Below are positions 62,900 through 64,000 of a DNA stretch of 64,000 bases, in pieces; the first letter of the stretch is position 1; the number at the start of each line of letters is the position of its first letter. The stretch lies in the NCBI GenBank assembly GCA_051209155.1, contig JBPJGB010000001.1; one strand, 5' to 3'. The notes beneath the pieces were generated by a model. That model did no database searches and had not been told where the DNA came from. It saw only the letters and a list, made by a program, of their open reading frames with translations. The translations under genes were made by a program, and so were the position numbers. The DNA is from Actomonas sp051209155. GTDB lineage: Bacteria; Verrucomicrobiota; Verrucomicrobiia; Opitutales; Opitutaceae.

Positions 62900-64000
62900 A
62901 TGCTTATGAGTGGCCTCACGATCCGCTTGCTCATGGTGGAGGACGATCCCTTGCAGGCGCGTTGGGTCGGGGACCGCTTGGCGGCCGATGGCATTGAGTG
63001 CCTCACTGTGGTGGTCGACCGCGAAGCGCCGCTGCAGCGGGCCCTCGCCGAGGACGCTTACGATCTCGCGATCTGTGACTACCGCCTGCCCGATTACGAC
63101 GGACTCGCCGCGCTGAAGCTTATTCGCGAGCGCCGTCCGGGCCTGCCCATCATTTTCATGTCCTCCGAGGGCAGCGAAGACCTCGTGGCGGAATGCTTCC
63201 GTGCTGGCGCGACCGATTATGTGCTCAAATCCCGTCCGGCCCGCTTTGCGCCCACGGTGCGCCGCGCGCTGCAAACCGCTCGCGAGCACAGTGAGCGGGA
63301 GGAGCTCATGGCCCGCCTGGCCAAACTCGGTTCGCAGGTGCCGGGCATCCTGTTTCAGGCCCGCCTGCGGCCCGATGGCACGCTCAGCTTTCCCTTCGCC
63401 GGCGAGCGCATGCACGATTTGTTCAAGCTCAACCCGAGTGAGCTGCGCGGGGACATGACGCCGTTTTTGGACAAACTCGTCCCCGAGGACGCGACCGGGT
63501 TCTGCGACTCGTTGCGCGATTCCGCCACCCAACTCCAGCCGTGGAAATACGAGTGCCGCTGGCGCCATGCCGATGGCTCGGTGCACTGGCTGGAAGGCAC
63601 CGCGACCCCCGAGCCCGAACCGGGCGGTGGCGTGCTGTGGCACGGCTTTCTGACCGACATCACCGCGCGCAAGGAACTCGAGGCCAACCTCGCCGACATG
63701 CGCGACCGCGCCCTCGAGTCGTCGCGCCTCAAGTCGGAGTTCCTGGCCAACATGAGTCACGAGATCCGCACCCCGATGAACGGGATCATCGGCATGACCA
63801 ACCTGCTCCTCAAAGGTGAGCTCATCGAACCGCAGCGCGAGATGGGCGAGGTGATCCGGCGCAGCGGCGAGTCCTTGCTCGGCATCATCAACGAGATCCT
63901 GGACTTTTCGAAAATCGAGGCCGGCCGCTTCAAGGTCGACCGCGAGCCCTTTGGCCTGGGGCAGATGATCGAGGACACCTGTGCGCTGCTCGACGCGACC
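62900..64000 (+). CDS. Response-regulator/PAS/histidine kinase (3' end outside window)
   Basis: At least 367 residues. It starts with ATG 62900 or, two codons later, ATG 62906. An N-terminal receiver (LLMVEDDPL, LAICDYRLPDYDG with the phospho-Asp, FMSSEG, YVLKSRP) comes first, so this is an inverted hybrid kinase. Then a PAS/PAC domain (about 150-260) with WKYECRWRHADGSVHWLEGT, and HisKA with H287 in ANMSHEIRTPMNGIIG. The HATPase begins at the end and is cut. The reading frame is open to the last base. Cytosolic; its upstream partner may be the hybrid kinase 1.2 kb before. Confidence 0.92.
   Translation, partial: MLMSGLTIRLLMVEDDPLQARWVGDRLAADGIECLTVVVDREAPLQRALAEDAYDLAICDYRLPDYDGLAALKLIRERRPGLPIIFMSSEGSEDLVAECFRAGATDYVLKSRPARFAPTVRRALQTAREHSEREELMARLAKLGSQVPGILFQARLRPDGTLSFPFAGERMHDLFKLNPSELRGDMTPFLDKLVPEDATGFCDSLRDSATQLQPWKYECRWRHADGSVHWLEGTATPEPEPGGGVLWHGFLTDITARKELEANLADMRDRALESSRLKSEFLANMSHEIRTPMNGIIGMTNLLLKGELIEPQREMGEVIRRSGESLLGIINEILDFSKIEAGRFKVDREPFGLGQMIEDTCALLDAT

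Overview
The window is GC-rich, densely coded bacterial chromosome. The gene content points to Verrucomicrobiota, most likely class Opitutae and family Opitutaceae. This is inferred from a PEP-CTERM protein, a giant delta-60 repeat/Ig-like/dockerin-like secreted protein, several very large hybrid histidine kinases, a Tat-exported Gfo/Idh/MocA oxidoreductase, a GxxExxY protein lying in 'CCACGGATGAACACGGAT' repeats, and the proteobacterial-type mla and T4P/T2S-like genes. No rRNA, tRNA or CRISPR array was seen. Both ends cut through hybrid histidine kinases.

Layout. 1-5.1 kb: left-edge hybrid kinase, Tat oxidoreductase, VOC protein. 5.1-11.3 kb: one 2064-residue secreted delta-60 protein. 11.4-14.6 kb: a CarH-like B12-binding MerR regulator in a likely operon with an exported protein of unknown function, divergent from a two-domain fasciclin protein. 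The shared intergenic region carries 11-bp-spaced ACAAAA repeats that look like the regulator's operators. 14.7-26.7 kb: M28 peptidase, RDD protein, VOC-MFS pair, a soluble histidine-kinase-like protein, ECF sigma factor with DGPF partner, GNAT, second Gfo/Idh/MocA and small exported proteins. 26.8-29.4 kb: three overlapping pseudopilin/PilX-like genes. 29.4-33.4 kb: deoC, a full aldehyde dehydrogenase and a truncated aldehyde-dehydrogenase-like gene, interrupted by two copies of an inverted-repeat element, one of which carries a GxxExxY (PD-(D/E)XK) gene. 33.4-39.2 kb: FecR-domain protein, TspO, then a cassette of histidine kinase, CheY-like regulator, small protein and PilB/GspE ATPase. 39.3-45.3 kb: two standalone genes, then an mlaE-mlaF-[mazEF]-mlaD-lipoprotein transport operon with a toxin-antitoxin pair inside it. 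45.4-52.6 kb: HAD phosphatase, FAH-family enzyme, a RAYT transposase bracketed by two REP palindrome pairs, gcvP with an in-frame palindromic repeat, a PEP-CTERM protein with a possible sigma-54 promoter, and nth. 52.6-64 kb: ABC-F ATPase, chemoreceptor, EamA transporter, a 1475-residue MASE1/CHASE/PAS hybrid kinase, a deoxyhypusine-synthase-like gene and the right-edge response-regulator/histidine kinase.

The most interesting signals are small repeated elements rather than single genes: (1) the GxxExxY-coding inverted-repeat element and its 100-bp gene-less relative, which look like an autonomous/non-autonomous mobile pair; (2) the RAYT whose start and stop codons both lie inside REP pairs; (3) a third palindrome family, one copy of which is read in frame through gcvP; and (4) the putative CarH operator arrays. 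All family assignments come from reading the translated sequence by eye; no database search was run.
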